From Anaerolineales bacterium (GTDB lineage Bacteria > Chloroflexota > Anaerolineae > Anaerolineales > Villigracilaceae): 32,724 nucleotides of DNA. The stretch spans positions 1-32,724 of the forward strand of contig JADGQC010000009.1 of the NCBI GenBank assembly GCA_017882125.1. Direction: 5' to 3'. This document shows, in pieces, positions 8,556-18,708 of the stretch (positions are counted from its first letter, which is position 1; every line of letters starts with the position of its first letter). A model generated the notes under the pieces. It worked only from the letters and a program-made list of their open reading frames with translations. It had not been told where the DNA came from and ran no database searches. Position numbers and translations under genes: made by a program.

Positions 8556-10253
8556 ATGCCAAACCTTCTTCAAAGTTTTCAAGGTCGTGACTTTGGTTTT
8601 CTACGCATCGTCTCTCGGTTATGGGGAATAGAGTTGCGCGCGTCTGAAATTGAAAAAGGAAAAAAAGAGCTTTCTAAAGCTCTCCTCGACCCAATCCTTT
8701 TTAAAGACATGATGGACTCGCTTCCCGATGACGCACAGTTAGCGTTGAATGCTTTGGCAAATGCTGAAGGGAAGCTTCCCTGGGCAATTTTTACACGTCG
8801 ATTTGGTGAAATTCGCGAGACAGGCCCAGGCCGGCGAGATAGGGACCAAATTTTCCTCAACCCGGCCAGTCCTGCTGAGGTGCTTTTCTATCGGGCATTG
8901 ATTGCTAAAGCCTTTTTTGATATGCCAGCAGGCGCACAAGAATTCGTTTATATCCCTAATGATTTTCTTGAATTATCAAACTTTGAAAAACCATTTGATG
9001 ACTCGGTTTTAGATGTGGTGAGCGAACCAGGGGACAAAAACACAAACCACATAACCTCAAAGATCATTGCGCGCTCGTTAGAATCCTTGGGTCGTCCTGC
9101 CATTCCCAATGAACGCGCTCAACCCCTTGCAAGCTCCGATCGCCTCTTGGACGATGCAACAACGCTGCTTGCTGCGTTGAGGACGGGATTACCGCTTCCC
9201 CAAACTCGAATCCCGGTCGAAGTGGTTTTGGATTTCTTGTCTGCTGCGAATATTATTCACTCCTCTTCCCTTAATAAAATAGCTGGGGGTAAAACCCCAT
9301 TGATCGAAGCAGTGCGTCGCTTTCTTGAAGCTTCCCGAAAATATGCGATGGAAATCCTCATCACAGCCTGGATGGAAAGTGATTTATTCAATGAGCTTCG
9401 CCAGGTCCCTGGCCTTATTTGTGAGGGTGAATGGAGTAACCAACCCCTGGTCACCCGTAAATACCTGTTATCCTTGTTTAAAGCAATTCCTGAGAACAAG
9501 TGGTGGAGCCTCCCGGCTTTTGTTCATTCCCTCAAGGAAAAAAACCCGGACTTTCAACGCCCGGCAGGCGATTATGATTCCTGGTTTATTAAGCGGGCGT
9601 CTGACAACGAGTACCTTCGTGGGTTTGTAAACTGGGATGAAGTGGATGGCGCTCTTATAAGTTACATGATCACAGGACCACTTTATTGGCTGGGCTTTGT
9701 GGATTTGGCAACACCTGTGGGCAGCAATGTTGTCAGTGCCTTTCGAATTAACAATAATAAATCTCGAATCCTGGTTGCCGAAAGTGCCAGGCTCATTGTT
9801 TCCTCTCAGGGCAAAATCGTTATACCACGGTTATTTCCCCGCCTTGCCAGGTACCAGATAGCTCGTTTTTGCGACTGGGAACCAGAAAAAGATCGAGAGT
9901 ACCATTATCTCATTACCACCACATCATTGAAACGAGCTGTGGAAGAGGGACTTAAAGTCAGGCAACTTCTTACCCTTCTTGCCCTCAATTCTGTCGCAGA
10001 AATCCCCCCTACCATTGTCAAAGCTCTAAAGCGATGGGAAGTCAAGGGAACTGAAGCCAGGCTGGAGACTCGGACATTATTAAAGGTTAGCGACCCCGAT
10101 ATCTTGCAAGAGTTACGAAAATCCAAGGCAGAGCGCTTTCTCGGGGAGACACTTGGACCGGTCACTGTGACTATAAAAAAAGGAGCTCAGCACAAGGTTC
10201 TGGCTGCCCTCGCTGAAATGGGGTTGCTGGGGGAAGAAGTTCATGAGGAATAG
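8556..10253 (+). CDS. stand-alone helicase-associated domain protein (XPB/Ssl2 N-terminal-like), putative
   Basis: 565-aa ORF without helicase motifs. Style (LPDDAQLALNALANAEGKLPWAIFTRRFGEIREMGPGRRDRDQ-like start, winged-helix C-terminal VRQLLTLLALNSVAEIPPTIVKALKRWEVKGTEARLETRTLLKVSDPDILQELRKSK) resembles the Helicase_C_3-type family. Confidence 0.6.
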   Translation: MPNLLQSFQGRDFGFLRIVSRLWGIELRASEIEKGKKELSKALLDPILFKDMMDSLPDDAQLALNALANAEGKLPWAIFTRRFGEIRETGPGRRDRDQIFLNPASPAEVLFYRALIAKAFFDMPAGAQEFVYIPNDFLELSNFEKPFDDSVLDVVSEPGDKNTNHITSKIIARSLESLGRPAIPNERAQPLASSDRLLDDATTLLAALRTGLPLPQTRIPVEVVLDFLSAANIIHSSSLNKIAGGKTPLIEAVRRFLEASRKYAMEILITAWMESDLFNELRQVPGLICEGEWSNQPLVTRKYLLSLFKAIPENKWWSLPAFVHSLKEKNPDFQRPAGDYDSWFIKRASDNEYLRGFVNWDEVDGALISYMITGPLYWLGFVDLATPVGSNVVSAFRINNNKSRILVAESARLIVSSQGKIVIPRLFPRLARYQIARFCDWEPEKDREYHYLITTTSLKRAVEEGLKVRQLLTLLALNSVAEIPPTIVKALKRWEVKGTEARLETRTLLKVSDPDILQELRKSKAERFLGETLGPVTVTIKKGAQHKVLAALAEMGLLGEEVHEE

Positions 10254-10361
10254 CCTGGGGTTAGGGTAATAAATTTACCAGGAAATATAATCAATAGTTT
10301 CATGTTGCTTCTTCCTAGTCAATGAGTCTTTAGGAGATCGCCACCTTTACAAGGAGAAATT

Positions 10362-11543
10362 ATGTCGGCTAAAACAGATTGGATTGCTCAAGAACTTGAA
10401 AATCTGAAAGCGCAGGGTCTCTACAACCGCATCCGCACAATAGGCTCACCTCAGGGAGCCTGGTTGGTGGTGGACGGGAAAAAAGTGCTTAACTTCTGCT
10501 CGAACAACTACTTGGGTCTGGCAAATCATCCGAAATTAATCGCTGCCGTGAAAAAAGCTGTGGACGAGTTGGGAGTGGGTCCTGCAGCTGTGCGGACGAT
10601 TGCCGGGACAATGACACTTCACCTCGAATTGGAAAAGCGCCTGGCAGCATTTAAGGGCGTTGAAGCCGCCATAACCTTCCAAAGCGGATTCACTGCCAAT
10701 CTGGCAACCATCCCTGCATTGGTGGGCAAGGACGATGTCATTTTCTCAGATCGGTTGAATCATGCCAGTATCATTGACGGGTGCCGTCTCTCTGGTGGCA
10801 AAATTATTCCTTATGAGCATTGCGATGTCGCCTCATTGGAAACGGTCATTAAAGAAAACCTTTCGCAATTCCGGCGTGCTATGGTTATCACCGACGGTGT
10901 CTTCAGTATGGACGGAGACGTGGCGCCCTTGGATAAGATCTACGAAGTGGCTAAAAAATACGATCTCTTGTTAATGGTTGATGATGCCCACGGAGAAGGT
11001 GTTCTTGGAAGGGGTGGAAGGGGGATTGTGGACCACTTTGGACTGCACGGTAAAGTGGATGTTGAAATCGGGACGATGTCGAAAGCCTTTGGCGTGGTTG
11101 GAGGAGTGGTTGCAGGGACACCTGTTATCGTGGAGTGGCTGCGTCTCCGTGGCCGGCCGTTCCTTTTCTCCTCGGCAGTCACCGTTCCTGATGCGGCTGC
11201 TTGCATTGCTGCCCTTGATATTTTGGAAGCGTCAACAGAGCTGGTGGACCGTCTTTGGGAAAACGCCAAATATTTCAAAACTGAAATGAAGAAATTGGGT
11301 TTTAATACCGGGCTCAGCACTACACCGATTACACCGGTCATGCTTGGCGAAGCTCCACTCGCTCAGCAATTCAGCCGTGACTTGTTTGAAGCGGGAGTAT
11401 TTGCCATGGCACTTGGTTATCCAACTGTCCCGCAGGGCAAGGCAAGGATTAGGGTGATGATTTCCGCAGCACATTCCAAAGGAGATCTGGATAAGGGGCT
11501 TGAAGCCTTCGCCACCGTTGGGAAGAAGCTGGGAGTGCTATAA
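10362..11543 (+). CDS. kbl: glycine C-acetyltransferase (2-amino-3-ketobutyrate CoA ligase) / alpha-oxoamine synthase
   Basis: [64 protein letters not shown] before ATG. Confidence 0.85.
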   Translation: MSAKTDWIAQELENLKAQGLYNRIRTIGSPQGAWLVVDGKKVLNFCSNNYLGLANHPKLIAAVKKAVDELGVGPAAVRTIAGTMTLHLELEKRLAAFKGVEAAITFQSGFTANLATIPALVGKDDVIFSDRLNHASIIDGCRLSGGKIIPYEHCDVASLETVIKENLSQFRRAMVITDGVFSMDGDVAPLDKIYEVAKKYDLLLMVDDAHGEGVLGRGGRGIVDHFGLHGKVDVEIGTMSKAFGVVGGVVAGTPVIVEWLRLRGRPFLFSSAVTVPDAAACIAALDILEASTELVDRLWENAKYFKTEMKKLGFNTGLSTTPITPVMLGEAPLAQQFSRDLFEAGVFAMALGYPTVPQGKARIRVMISAAHSKGDLDKGLEAFATVGKKLGVL

Positions 11544-11568
11544 ACCCCTATCTTATAACACCTTCTAC

Positions 11569-11597
11569 TGGGCAGCTAATTGGCTGCCCTTTTATTT
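11569..11597. terminator. rho-independent terminator
   Basis: GGGCAGC TAATT GGCTGCCC stem followed by TTTTATTTATCTTTT, after kbl stop and before a convergent gene. Confidence 0.75.
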
Positions 11598-12507
11598 ATC
11601 TTTTGATTTTCAGGAGGATTTCTGTCCATGCACTGGAGTATTCACCCCCCGACCCATCCTCTGTTGTATCCCACCAGGCTGAAAGAAAGCTAAAACAAAT
11701 TGCCCACTTTAAAAGCCTTTGCTGGTCGAAGCCAAGTTGTTCAGCCAGGATGGAAATTCGCCGTCGTGTCCTTTGGATGGCTTCTTTTTCATTTGGCATT
11801 TCTCCCCAGGGATTGAGGAGAAGAGGACCTGCCTCAAACTCTGCAGGTCCAATCACCCCTTTGGGATCGATCACAAGCCAACCCCGCTCGGAAGAGAGGA
11901 TATTGAAATGATGAAAATCACCGTGAAGCAGAACATACGGACGATTTTCCGCAAACAGTTCCTGGACCATTTCTTCCACGATCTCAACCGTTATATCAGG
12001 AAATGGACCTGTCCCTCCTTCAAACCGTGGGCGCAGATTTTTTAACTCGTCGAACCAACCCCGCAAACTTATAAACCCATTTGCTTCTGGAGGAGGGCGA
12101 TGGATGGCTTTCATAACTTTCGCAGCGATTTCGGTGGCATGGTCGTCGTCAGTGAGGGTTGACAGCATTTTTCCAGGTTGGAGGCATTCCAGGAGGAGCA
12201 TCCCCATATCAGATGCGGATTCCAGCAGTCGGCAGGCGCCCTTTCCTTTATTGATTTTCAGCGCGTTTATCTCGCCGATCAATTCAGGATTAGGAACACC
12301 AATTTTTAGTACAGCGGATGTTCCATCATCCCTGGTTACGGCGCATACATAATTGTATGATAGCGGGAATGCCTCGCCCAAAATCAGGTCCCACCGTCGA
12401 GTAGCAATGAGAATCAACTCGGGTAATTCTTGCAGGTATCGTCTGCCATGATCGCCAAAGGAGTTGATGATATTTTTTACAAAAGGGGAGGGCAGGTTCA
12501 TAAACAT
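11596..12507 (-). CDS. APH(6)/hydroxyurea kinase family phosphotransferase
   Basis: YVLLHGDFHHFNILSSERGWLVIDPKGVIGPAEFEAGPLLLNPW matches the streptomycin 6-phosphotransferase-like catalytic motif. Confidence 0.85.
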   Translation of the reverse strand: MFMNLPSPFVKNIINSFGDHGRRYLQELPELILIATRRWDLILGEAFPLSYNYVCAVTRDDGTSAVLKIGVPNPELIGEINALKINKGKGACRLLESASDMGMLLLECLQPGKMLSTLTDDDHATEIAAKVMKAIHRPPPEANGFISLRGWFDELKNLRPRFEGGTGPFPDITVEIVEEMVQELFAENRPYVLLHGDFHHFNILSSERGWLVIDPKGVIGPAEFEAGPLLLNPWGEMPNEKEAIQRTRRRISILAEQLGFDQQRLLKWAICFSFLSAWWDTTEDGSGGEYSSAWTEILLKIKR

Positions 12508-12621
12508 TGCAAAAAGTGAACTGGATTTTGTTGAATGACTCGTACTATGGAATCGATGATTTGTGTATCCGGATTAACACTAACCAGACTTTTGAAGAAT
12601 ATTTTGGTTCCGGTATAGGAT

Positions 12622-13152
12622 TTAATGGTTCAGCTTTTGGTACTTTTGCCAGTGCACCCGTTTTTGATCATATTGTGTTCGCGCCGGTTTTCCCTCAGCA
12701 GGGTAACCGACGTAAATCAATCCAAGTGGCGTAACGTGTTTTGGCAACCCGGTAATATCCCGTACTACGCGGACGAACTCTGCGACGGGATGGACTCCAA
12801 CCCATACCGTACCCAATCCCAACCCGGACGCCGCGATCAGAATATTCTCGCCTGCAAGGCTGCAATCCTGCACCCAGAATAACCGGGCTGCTGGGTTGAC
12901 AGATAAAGAAGGGTTACCGCACACCAGAATTGCTGCCGGAGCATTCCTGTTTCCGAAAATTAACCGCTTACGGAACAACGCAAGTTTTTCCGGGTCGGTT
13001 ATAACCACGAATTCCCACGGTTTGCAGTTCATCGCGGAAGGCGCAGCCATTGCAGCCTTTAGTAATAGATCGAGTTTTTCAGGTTCGACTGGTTGTTCGG
13101 TATACGCGCGTATGGATCGGCGTTGAAAAATGGGGTCAAGCGAAGGGTTCAT
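12622..13152 (-). CDS. nitroreductase family protein
   Basis: RRSIRAYTEQPVEPEKLDLLLKAAMAAPSAMNCKPWEFVVI ... GLGTVWVGVHP ... LPKHVTPLGLIYVGYPAEGK. Confidence 0.93.
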   Translation of the reverse strand: MNPSLDPIFQRRSIRAYTEQPVEPEKLDLLLKAAMAAPSAMNCKPWEFVVITDPEKLALFRKRLIFGNRNAPAAILVCGNPSLSVNPAARLFWVQDCSLAGENILIAASGLGLGTVWVGVHPVAEFVRVVRDITGLPKHVTPLGLIYVGYPAEGKPARTQYDQKRVHWQKYQKLNH

Positions 13153-13223
13153 GTGGTTGGTTGGGCGGCAAGATCAATCATATCAACGAGATTTTTCGAT
13201 TCACATTAGTTAAATTCGATGGG

Positions 13224-14585
13224 CTAGCCGGGGAAAAGTTTCTCGAATACCTCGGGGCAATACTTGTTAACCATTTGAGAAGATAGCCCGTTTTCCTTGC
13301 AGATTTCTGCGTAAAGATCAGCCGATGGACGTTTCGTGCGCTCTTGAGTCAAGGGGTCTAGTCCCCATAATCCGAAACGTTGGGTCCAGCCTCTTTCCCA
13401 CTCAAAATTGTCCACGAGGGACCAATGGAAGTATCCTTTAATAGGCCAGTTAAAGTTTACTGCCCGCCACATGGCGTGGATGTGCTGGGCTAGGTAGCGA
13501 GGCCGAATGCGATCGGTCCTGTCTTCGATACCGTTTTCAGTTACCAGGATGGGCAGGTTGGGGTATGTTTTAACGACCCATTTGAAAGCCCAAAAGAACC
13601 CTTTCGGAGTATTGGAGTTCATCCCGGCATCTGCCAGGTCGGTCCCCTTCGGGAAAAAGGATCGGGAGAACAATTCAGCCCGGTTGCGCGGATCAAATGC
13701 TACTGTGTCCACCGAGTAGTAATTCAAACCGAAATAATCTTGTGTCCCTTTGGCTTCCGGAACCGGGATTTTACCCATTGGTGACCTAAGTATCCCGGTG
13801 GAGATGGCCGAAGGAAAGGCCATATTGATCCCTTCGAATTTGATATTTCTCATGAACCGGTCTAACGGCGACCATGCCAATGCTGGTTCCTGCGGTCTAA
13901 AATGCAGCGCGTAACCTACGCGTGCCTCTGGTTGGAGCTCGTGGATGGCGTGGTAAGCACGGGCATGGGCGCGCGCCATGTTTGCCTGCACCTGGATTCC
14001 AAGCTTTAGATCAGATTTGCCGGGTGGGAAGTTTTTTCGCAAGTATCCTTCCAATGCATATACATTCGGCTCATTGATCGTGCACCATAGCGAGCAGTAC
14101 TCTTTCAACTCTTCTACGACCTTACGGGTAAATTTTTCGAATGCTGGGACAACTGCATCGGTCTCCCAGCCTCCCAACTCTTCCAGCCAGAGCGGATCGG
14201 TGAAATGATGCAAAGTGACCATGGGCACTATGTTCCGTTCCCTGAGGCCTTGGAGCATGGACCGATAACGGTCGAGTGCTTCATCATCCCATGTGTCTGG
14301 TGTGGGTTGGATCCGGCTCCATTCAACCGACATCCGGTGGGTGTTTTGTCCGCAGTCAGCAGCGCGGTCGAAATCTTCCTTCCAGCGCCCACCCCACCAA
14401 TCACTCGCGAGCCCGGATTTGTTGGCAGTATGTCCTTCCTGTTCCCATTTGAACCAATTATTGTTGGTATTGTTGCCTTCCACCTGGTGTGATGCTGTGG
14501 CAGTACCCCACAGGAATCCGTTTGGGAAATGGAATGTGGCGGAAATCATTGGTTTCTCCATTTTTTCGAGAATGTTCTGTGCCAT
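13224..14585 (-). CDS. glycoside hydrolase family 1 protein (beta-glucosidase-like)
   Basis: FPNGFLWGTATASHQVEGNNTNNNW, catalytic acid/base motif TINEPNVYALEGY, nucleophile motif ILVTENGIED, SLVDNFEWERGWTQRFGL. Confidence 0.95.
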   Translation of the reverse strand: MAQNILEKMEKPMISATFHFPNGFLWGTATASHQVEGNNTNNNWFKWEQEGHTANKSGLASDWWGGRWKEDFDRAADCGQNTHRMSVEWSRIQPTPDTWDDEALDRYRSMLQGLRERNIVPMVTLHHFTDPLWLEELGGWETDAVVPAFEKFTRKVVEELKEYCSLWCTINEPNVYALEGYLRKNFPPGKSDLKLGIQVQANMARAHARAYHAIHELQPEARVGYALHFRPQEPALAWSPLDRFMRNIKFEGINMAFPSAISTGILRSPMGKIPVPEAKGTQDYFGLNYYSVDTVAFDPRNRAELFSRSFFPKGTDLADAGMNSNTPKGFFWAFKWVVKTYPNLPILVTENGIEDRTDRIRPRYLAQHIHAMWRAVNFNWPIKGYFHWSLVDNFEWERGWTQRFGLWGLDPLTQERTKRPSADLYAEICKENGLSSQMVNKYCPEVFEKLFPG

Positions 14586-14591
14586 GCTTAA

Positions 14592-15329
14592 TTATGATTT
14601 GTGACGAGCAAGGTATGCGAGATATAAGGCAATTGATCCTGCCACTGAGGCGTTCAAAGATTCGATTTGTCCCTCCATCGGAAGGCGAAGCAGGTAATCA
14701 CAAGATTTTCGAACTAGGGGTCGGATACCTTCCCCCTCGCTCCCCACTACCACTGCTAATGCACGTTCCAAGGGAACTTGGGATGGATCTTTTGAATCCG
14801 GGCTTTCGTCAAGTCCAACGATCCAGGTTTCAGCATCTTTCAATTGACCGATCGCTTGCGCCAGGTTGGCTTTTGCCACCAATAAATGTTCGCACGCTCC
14901 TGCTGAAGATGAGACAACAGCCGGGGTAATTTCGGCGGCGCGGTGGGGCGGAATTAGCACACCGTGAACCCCCACGGCTTCCCCGGTACGGATTATGGTA
15001 CCCAGGTTCTGTGGGTTTTGCAATGTATCGAGGATTAGCACAAAAAGTGGCTCGTTGTGAACCTTGGCATTGTCGAGAATATCTTCGAGTTCCACATAGG
15101 GATAAGTACTGACCTCCAGTGCCACACCTTGATGGTTCTCGCTCAATTTGTCAAGTCGGGGACGCGCTACGCGTTCTACCGGGATTTTCCGCTTGGCTGA
15201 CAGATCCAGGATCTCTGACAGCCTGCCTTTATCCTGCGCGCCTTCCGCGACTTGCAAGCGGAATACATCCCGCCTGCGCGCTCGCAACGTTTCGTAAACA
15301 GGGTTTCGTCCGTAAATAAATTCTCTCAT
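14592..15329 (-). CDS. rlmB: 23S rRNA (guanosine-2'-O-)-methyltransferase RlmB (TrmH/SpoU family)
   Basis: FIYGRNPVYETLRARRRDV, LDTLQNPQNLGTIIRTGEAVGVHGVLIP, VVGSEGEGIRPLVRKSCDYLLRLPMEGQIESLNASVAGSIALY. Confidence 0.93.
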   Translation of the reverse strand: MREFIYGRNPVYETLRARRRDVFRLQVAEGAQDKGRLSEILDLSAKRKIPVERVARPRLDKLSENHQGVALEVSTYPYVELEDILDNAKVHNEPLFVLILDTLQNPQNLGTIIRTGEAVGVHGVLIPPHRAAEITPAVVSSSAGACEHLLVAKANLAQAIGQLKDAETWIVGLDESPDSKDPSQVPLERALAVVVGSEGEGIRPLVRKSCDYLLRLPMEGQIESLNASVAGSIALYLAYLARHKS

Positions 15330-15366
15330 TTGATTATTGTTTGCCTTAGTTTGGAGATACCCGTTC

Positions 15367-16152
15367 CTATGCAGAGGCTCCTGAATAACTTCGCACGCCC
15401 ATCCGCCAGATGACTCGCGCCAGTCCCATCAAAAGGACTGCCAGGCCAAGGGCTTCAACTAGAGTCAATGGTGTAAGGCGATTCGTTAACGCCTGGGCAG
15501 GCACCGTTATAGCGAAAGCCACTGGCACCAGGAACGTCAATCCGATGCGCAGCCATTGCGGGTAGATGGTCACTGGCCAGCGACCCGCCGCATAGAGCCC
15601 TTGGAAAAGGTTGACCAGTTCCCAAATGCGGATTATCCAGAAGGCGGTAGTCGTTAGGATTAGCCAAAAACAATAAATCATGATTCCACCCAAAATCAAC
15701 GCCGCGATAAAGGCGAGAGCCTGCAATATCCCGACCTGTTCTTTTAATTGCACAATGGCGATGACGATTACCACCAAACCGACAAGCACATCGGTCAATT
15801 GCCAAAAACGGAATTCACGGATGCTGATCAGGATTTGTCCATCCACTGGCTTTGTTAGGGCAAAATCAAGTGTTCCATCTTGAATCTCGTTCATCAGCCG
15901 CTGCATATTTGGTTGAATGGCTGACTGGATGACACCTCCCACCAGCATGTAAATCCCCATGACGGCCAATAATTCCGGCTGGGACCACCCGCCCAACTCT
16001 GTTGTTTGAGAGAATACAAGCCACAGGACGATTAATCCTGTCGCGAGTGCGATAAATGATTGCAGGAGTTGAATGAAGAAGTTGACCCGGTATTGCAGCT
16101 CATTTGCAATGCCGATCCGCAGGTAACTCCAGACCAATTTGATAATCTTCAT
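15367..16152 (-). CDS. ABC-2 type permease (DUF990-like)
   Basis: Multi-TM protein next to a second permease and an ABC ATPase; QRLMNEIQDGTLDFALTKPVDGQILISIREFRFWQLTDVLVGL motif. Confidence 0.85.
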   Translation of the reverse strand: MKIIKLVWSYLRIGIANELQYRVNFFIQLLQSFIALATGLIVLWLVFSQTTELGGWSQPELLAVMGIYMLVGGVIQSAIQPNMQRLMNEIQDGTLDFALTKPVDGQILISIREFRFWQLTDVLVGLVVIVIAIVQLKEQVGILQALAFIAALILGGIMIYCFWLILTTTAFWIIRIWELVNLFQGLYAAGRWPVTIYPQWLRIGLTFLVPVAFAITVPAQALTNRLTPLTLVEALGLAVLLMGLARVIWRMGVRSYSGASA

Positions 16153-16159
16153 GGGTGCC

Positions 16160-16963
16160 TCAGTTCCCCACCGATGAAAATCGACGTATTCCGAAATGCC
16201 AAACGATTTTAACGATCAGTATTCCAATCAAAATCCATATCAATTGCATGCCCAAACCTGTTAGCAATTCAATCGAAGATGATCGTCCCACCAGGGCATT
16301 GATTGGAAAGAAAAATGTCCATTGAAAGGGTAAATAATATGCCAGGTGCTGCACCCATACAGGCATAAGAGTCATTGGAACAAATCGCCCGGAGAGGATC
16401 ATTTCAAGCGCAAAAACAAGTTCGAAGATTGCGCTTACTCGCGTTGTCCATAAAGTGATCAACCCCAGCACTGCATAGATCATCGTGCGGACAAGGTATG
16501 CTCCCCAAATGGCAACAACAAATACGAGGACCTGTACCCAGGTTGGGTTTAGTATCGGCTTAAATATCAATGCCAGGGCAGTTGCGATCGGGATCCACAG
16601 GATTATCATTACAAACTTCCACCCGGCGAAGTACGAAACATCGCTGTGAATGGGATGCATCGGTCGCATAAGTTCCATGGATAGTCGCCCATGTTGGATC
16701 CGGTCTTCCCATCCGTACGGCGTGAACACGATATTCATTTGGCGCACCAGAGTCCAGACAATATAGTAAGCTGCTAATCCGCCAGATGAATAACCACCTA
16801 TTGACCCACCTTGCTGGTTGGCTATCGTTGACCATACTACCAGGTATATGGTTGGTTCAACAATCACGCCAACCATATAGAAATAATTTTGTGCTCGATA
16901 CTGGAATTGCTCCAATATCGCGATCTTCATCGAAGTCAGATAGAAATCAATGTAACGTTTCAC
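16160..16963 (-). CDS. ABC-2 type permease
   Basis: Multi-TM; IQHGRLSMELMRPMHPIHSDVSYFAGWK; adjoins the ABC ATPase gene. Confidence 0.85.
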   Translation of the reverse strand: MKRYIDFYLTSMKIAILEQFQYRAQNYFYMVGVIVEPTIYLVVWSTIANQQGGSIGGYSSGGLAAYYIVWTLVRQMNIVFTPYGWEDRIQHGRLSMELMRPMHPIHSDVSYFAGWKFVMIILWIPIATALALIFKPILNPTWVQVLVFVVAIWGAYLVRTMIYAVLGLITLWTTRVSAIFELVFALEMILSGRFVPMTLMPVWVQHLAYYLPFQWTFFFPINALVGRSSSIELLTGLGMQLIWILIGILIVKIVWHFGIRRFSSVGN

Positions 16964-17949
16964 TATGCTTCCACGCTTTTTTGGCTGAATACCTTCTCGA
17001 TGATATCCTCGATCGGAGGATCCTCAACTGTCAGGTCTTCCACCTTCTGCTCAGCCAGGATGCGAGCTGTAATATCCGGAGTTTTTTCACGTGGGATGCG
17101 TAACGTAAAATGGCCAGCATCTTGATTGAGCACTTCGCCATAATGGCTGAAACTGCCGTTGCCGTTGGCAAGCGTCACGCAAATCGTTTTGAAGGCCGAG
17201 AATCGTTCCAGTAGAGCAGCTAGGTCACCATCGAATAGCAATTTACCATTGTGGATGACAATCACACGTTTGCAGAGGGCTTCTACATCAGCCATATAGT
17301 GACTTGTCAAGAGAACGGTCGCGCCTGTCCTATGGTTGTACTCTTCTACGAACAGTCGGATTCGGCGCTGCATGGTCACATCCAATCCAATGGTTGGTTC
17401 GTCTAGGAATAACACCTTGGGACGATGAAGCAGAGCCACGATAATTTCCACCTTCATCCGTTCTCCCAATGAAAGGTTGCGAACCGGTTTCCTTACTAAT
17501 TCTTTGACCTCCAATAGTTCAATATATTCATCGCGTGTCTTTTCAAACTCAGGTCGCGGAATCCCATAAATTGCTCGCTGCAATTCGAATGAGTCAAGGG
17601 CGGGCAGGTCCCACGACATCTGTGAACGGTTACCCATCACCAGGGTAATCTGCCCCAGGAACTCTGCCTGCCGTCGTGATGGTTGGTATCCGAGCACCAT
17701 GGAAGTTCCTGTCGTGGGGAACAATAAGCCCGAAAGCATCTTGAGCGTTGTGGTCTTTCCGGCTCCATTTGGACCGAGGAAACCAACTACTTCTCCTGGA
17801 TCGATTTTGAACGAGATACTCTCCACGGCCTTGACCGTGTTGTATTTTCGCTTGAACAAGCTTTTGGTGGCAGCCTTCAAACCGGCTTCGCGTACCGGAA
17901 CTCGATAGTGTTTGGATAAATTATTTACTTCAATGACTGGAGATTGCAT
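16963..17949 (-). CDS. ABC transporter ATP-binding protein
   Basis: Walker A FLGPNGAGKTTTLKMLSG, signature NLSLGERMKVEI, Walker B KVLFLDEPTIGLD. Start likely ATG 17949 (MQSPVIEVNNLSKHY) rather than 18000. Confidence 0.95.
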   Translation of the reverse strand: MQSPVIEVNNLSKHYRVPVREAGLKAATKSLFKRKYNTVKAVESISFKIDPGEVVGFLGPNGAGKTTTLKMLSGLLFPTTGTSMVLGYQPSRRQAEFLGQITLVMGNRSQMSWDLPALDSFELQRAIYGIPRPEFEKTRDEYIELLEVKELVRKPVRNLSLGERMKVEIIVALLHRPKVLFLDEPTIGLDVTMQRRIRLFVEEYNHRTGATVLLTSHYMADVEALCKRVIVIHNGKLLFDGDLAALLERFSAFKTICVTLANGNGSFSHYGEVLNQDAGHFTLRIPREKTPDITARILAEQKVEDLTVEDPPIEDIIEKVFSQKSVEA

Positions 17950-17971
17950 GAGAGCCTTTGAGGAGGTCTGA

Positions 17972-18640
17972 CTACACTTGAAGGACAAAAATACCAGCAC
18001 AGCTGGAGACCTGCGTGTATTCTACCTTGAACCCTAGGTTTTCTAAAGCTGGGATTGCCTCATCCGCCAGCCAGTAGAATTCATCTTCCCAATTATCCCC
18101 TTCCATAATTTTTACTTTTTCCAGGTTCCTCAAATCGTGGAAGGAGATATCGCCAATGATTATCCGACCCCGAGGAGCAAGCAGACGAATTAACTTGCCC
18201 AGAATTCGAATTTTTTGATCAAGTTCGAAATGATGGAAAACATAGGCCGAAACGACGCGGTCAAATGGAGATTGAATTTCTGACGGCATGTCCAATCTCA
18301 GGTCATTCAAAACGAAATGAGCGGAGGGAATCTTTTGTCGCGCTTTTTCAAGCATTGCGGCAGAAAAATCGGTACACCACAGATCGCAATTCGATCGGGC
18401 GAAACGGATAGCCAGGTTACCGGTTCCAGTCCCCAGGTCGAGGACTCTCAGCCTGGGTTTGACGCCCGCCAGGTTCGCAATCTTCTTGAGAACGGTCTTG
18501 TAGCCGGTAAATGGGAATTTGTTGGTAGAGACCGAGAGGTCGTACGTTTCGGCCCAATCGTCAAATTCGGAGCGGGGGAAGGTGTCGTTTGTAATCATAA
18601 AATTTCCTGCGTCATTGTACAACAGTTTATTCTGCATCAA
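17972..18640 (-). CDS. class I SAM-dependent methyltransferase (YrrT-like)
   Basis: Motif I VLDLGTGTGNLAIRFA; FDRVVSAYVFHHF; LAPRGRIIIGDISF. Confidence 0.88.
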   Translation of the reverse strand: MMQNKLLYNDAGNFMITNDTFPRSEFDDWAETYDLSVSTNKFPFTGYKTVLKKIANLAGVKPRLRVLDLGTGTGNLAIRFARSNCDLWCTDFSAAMLEKARQKIPSAHFVLNDLRLDMPSEIQSPFDRVVSAYVFHHFELDQKIRILGKLIRLLAPRGRIIIGDISFHDLRNLEKVKIMEGDNWEDEFYWLADEAIPALENLGFKVEYTQVSSCAGIFVLQV

Positions 18641-18708
18641 CCCTCCATCGGGACTTCACACTCAGTTCACAACTGGCTTTTATACTTTGATCATACAAAC
18701 AAAGGAGT

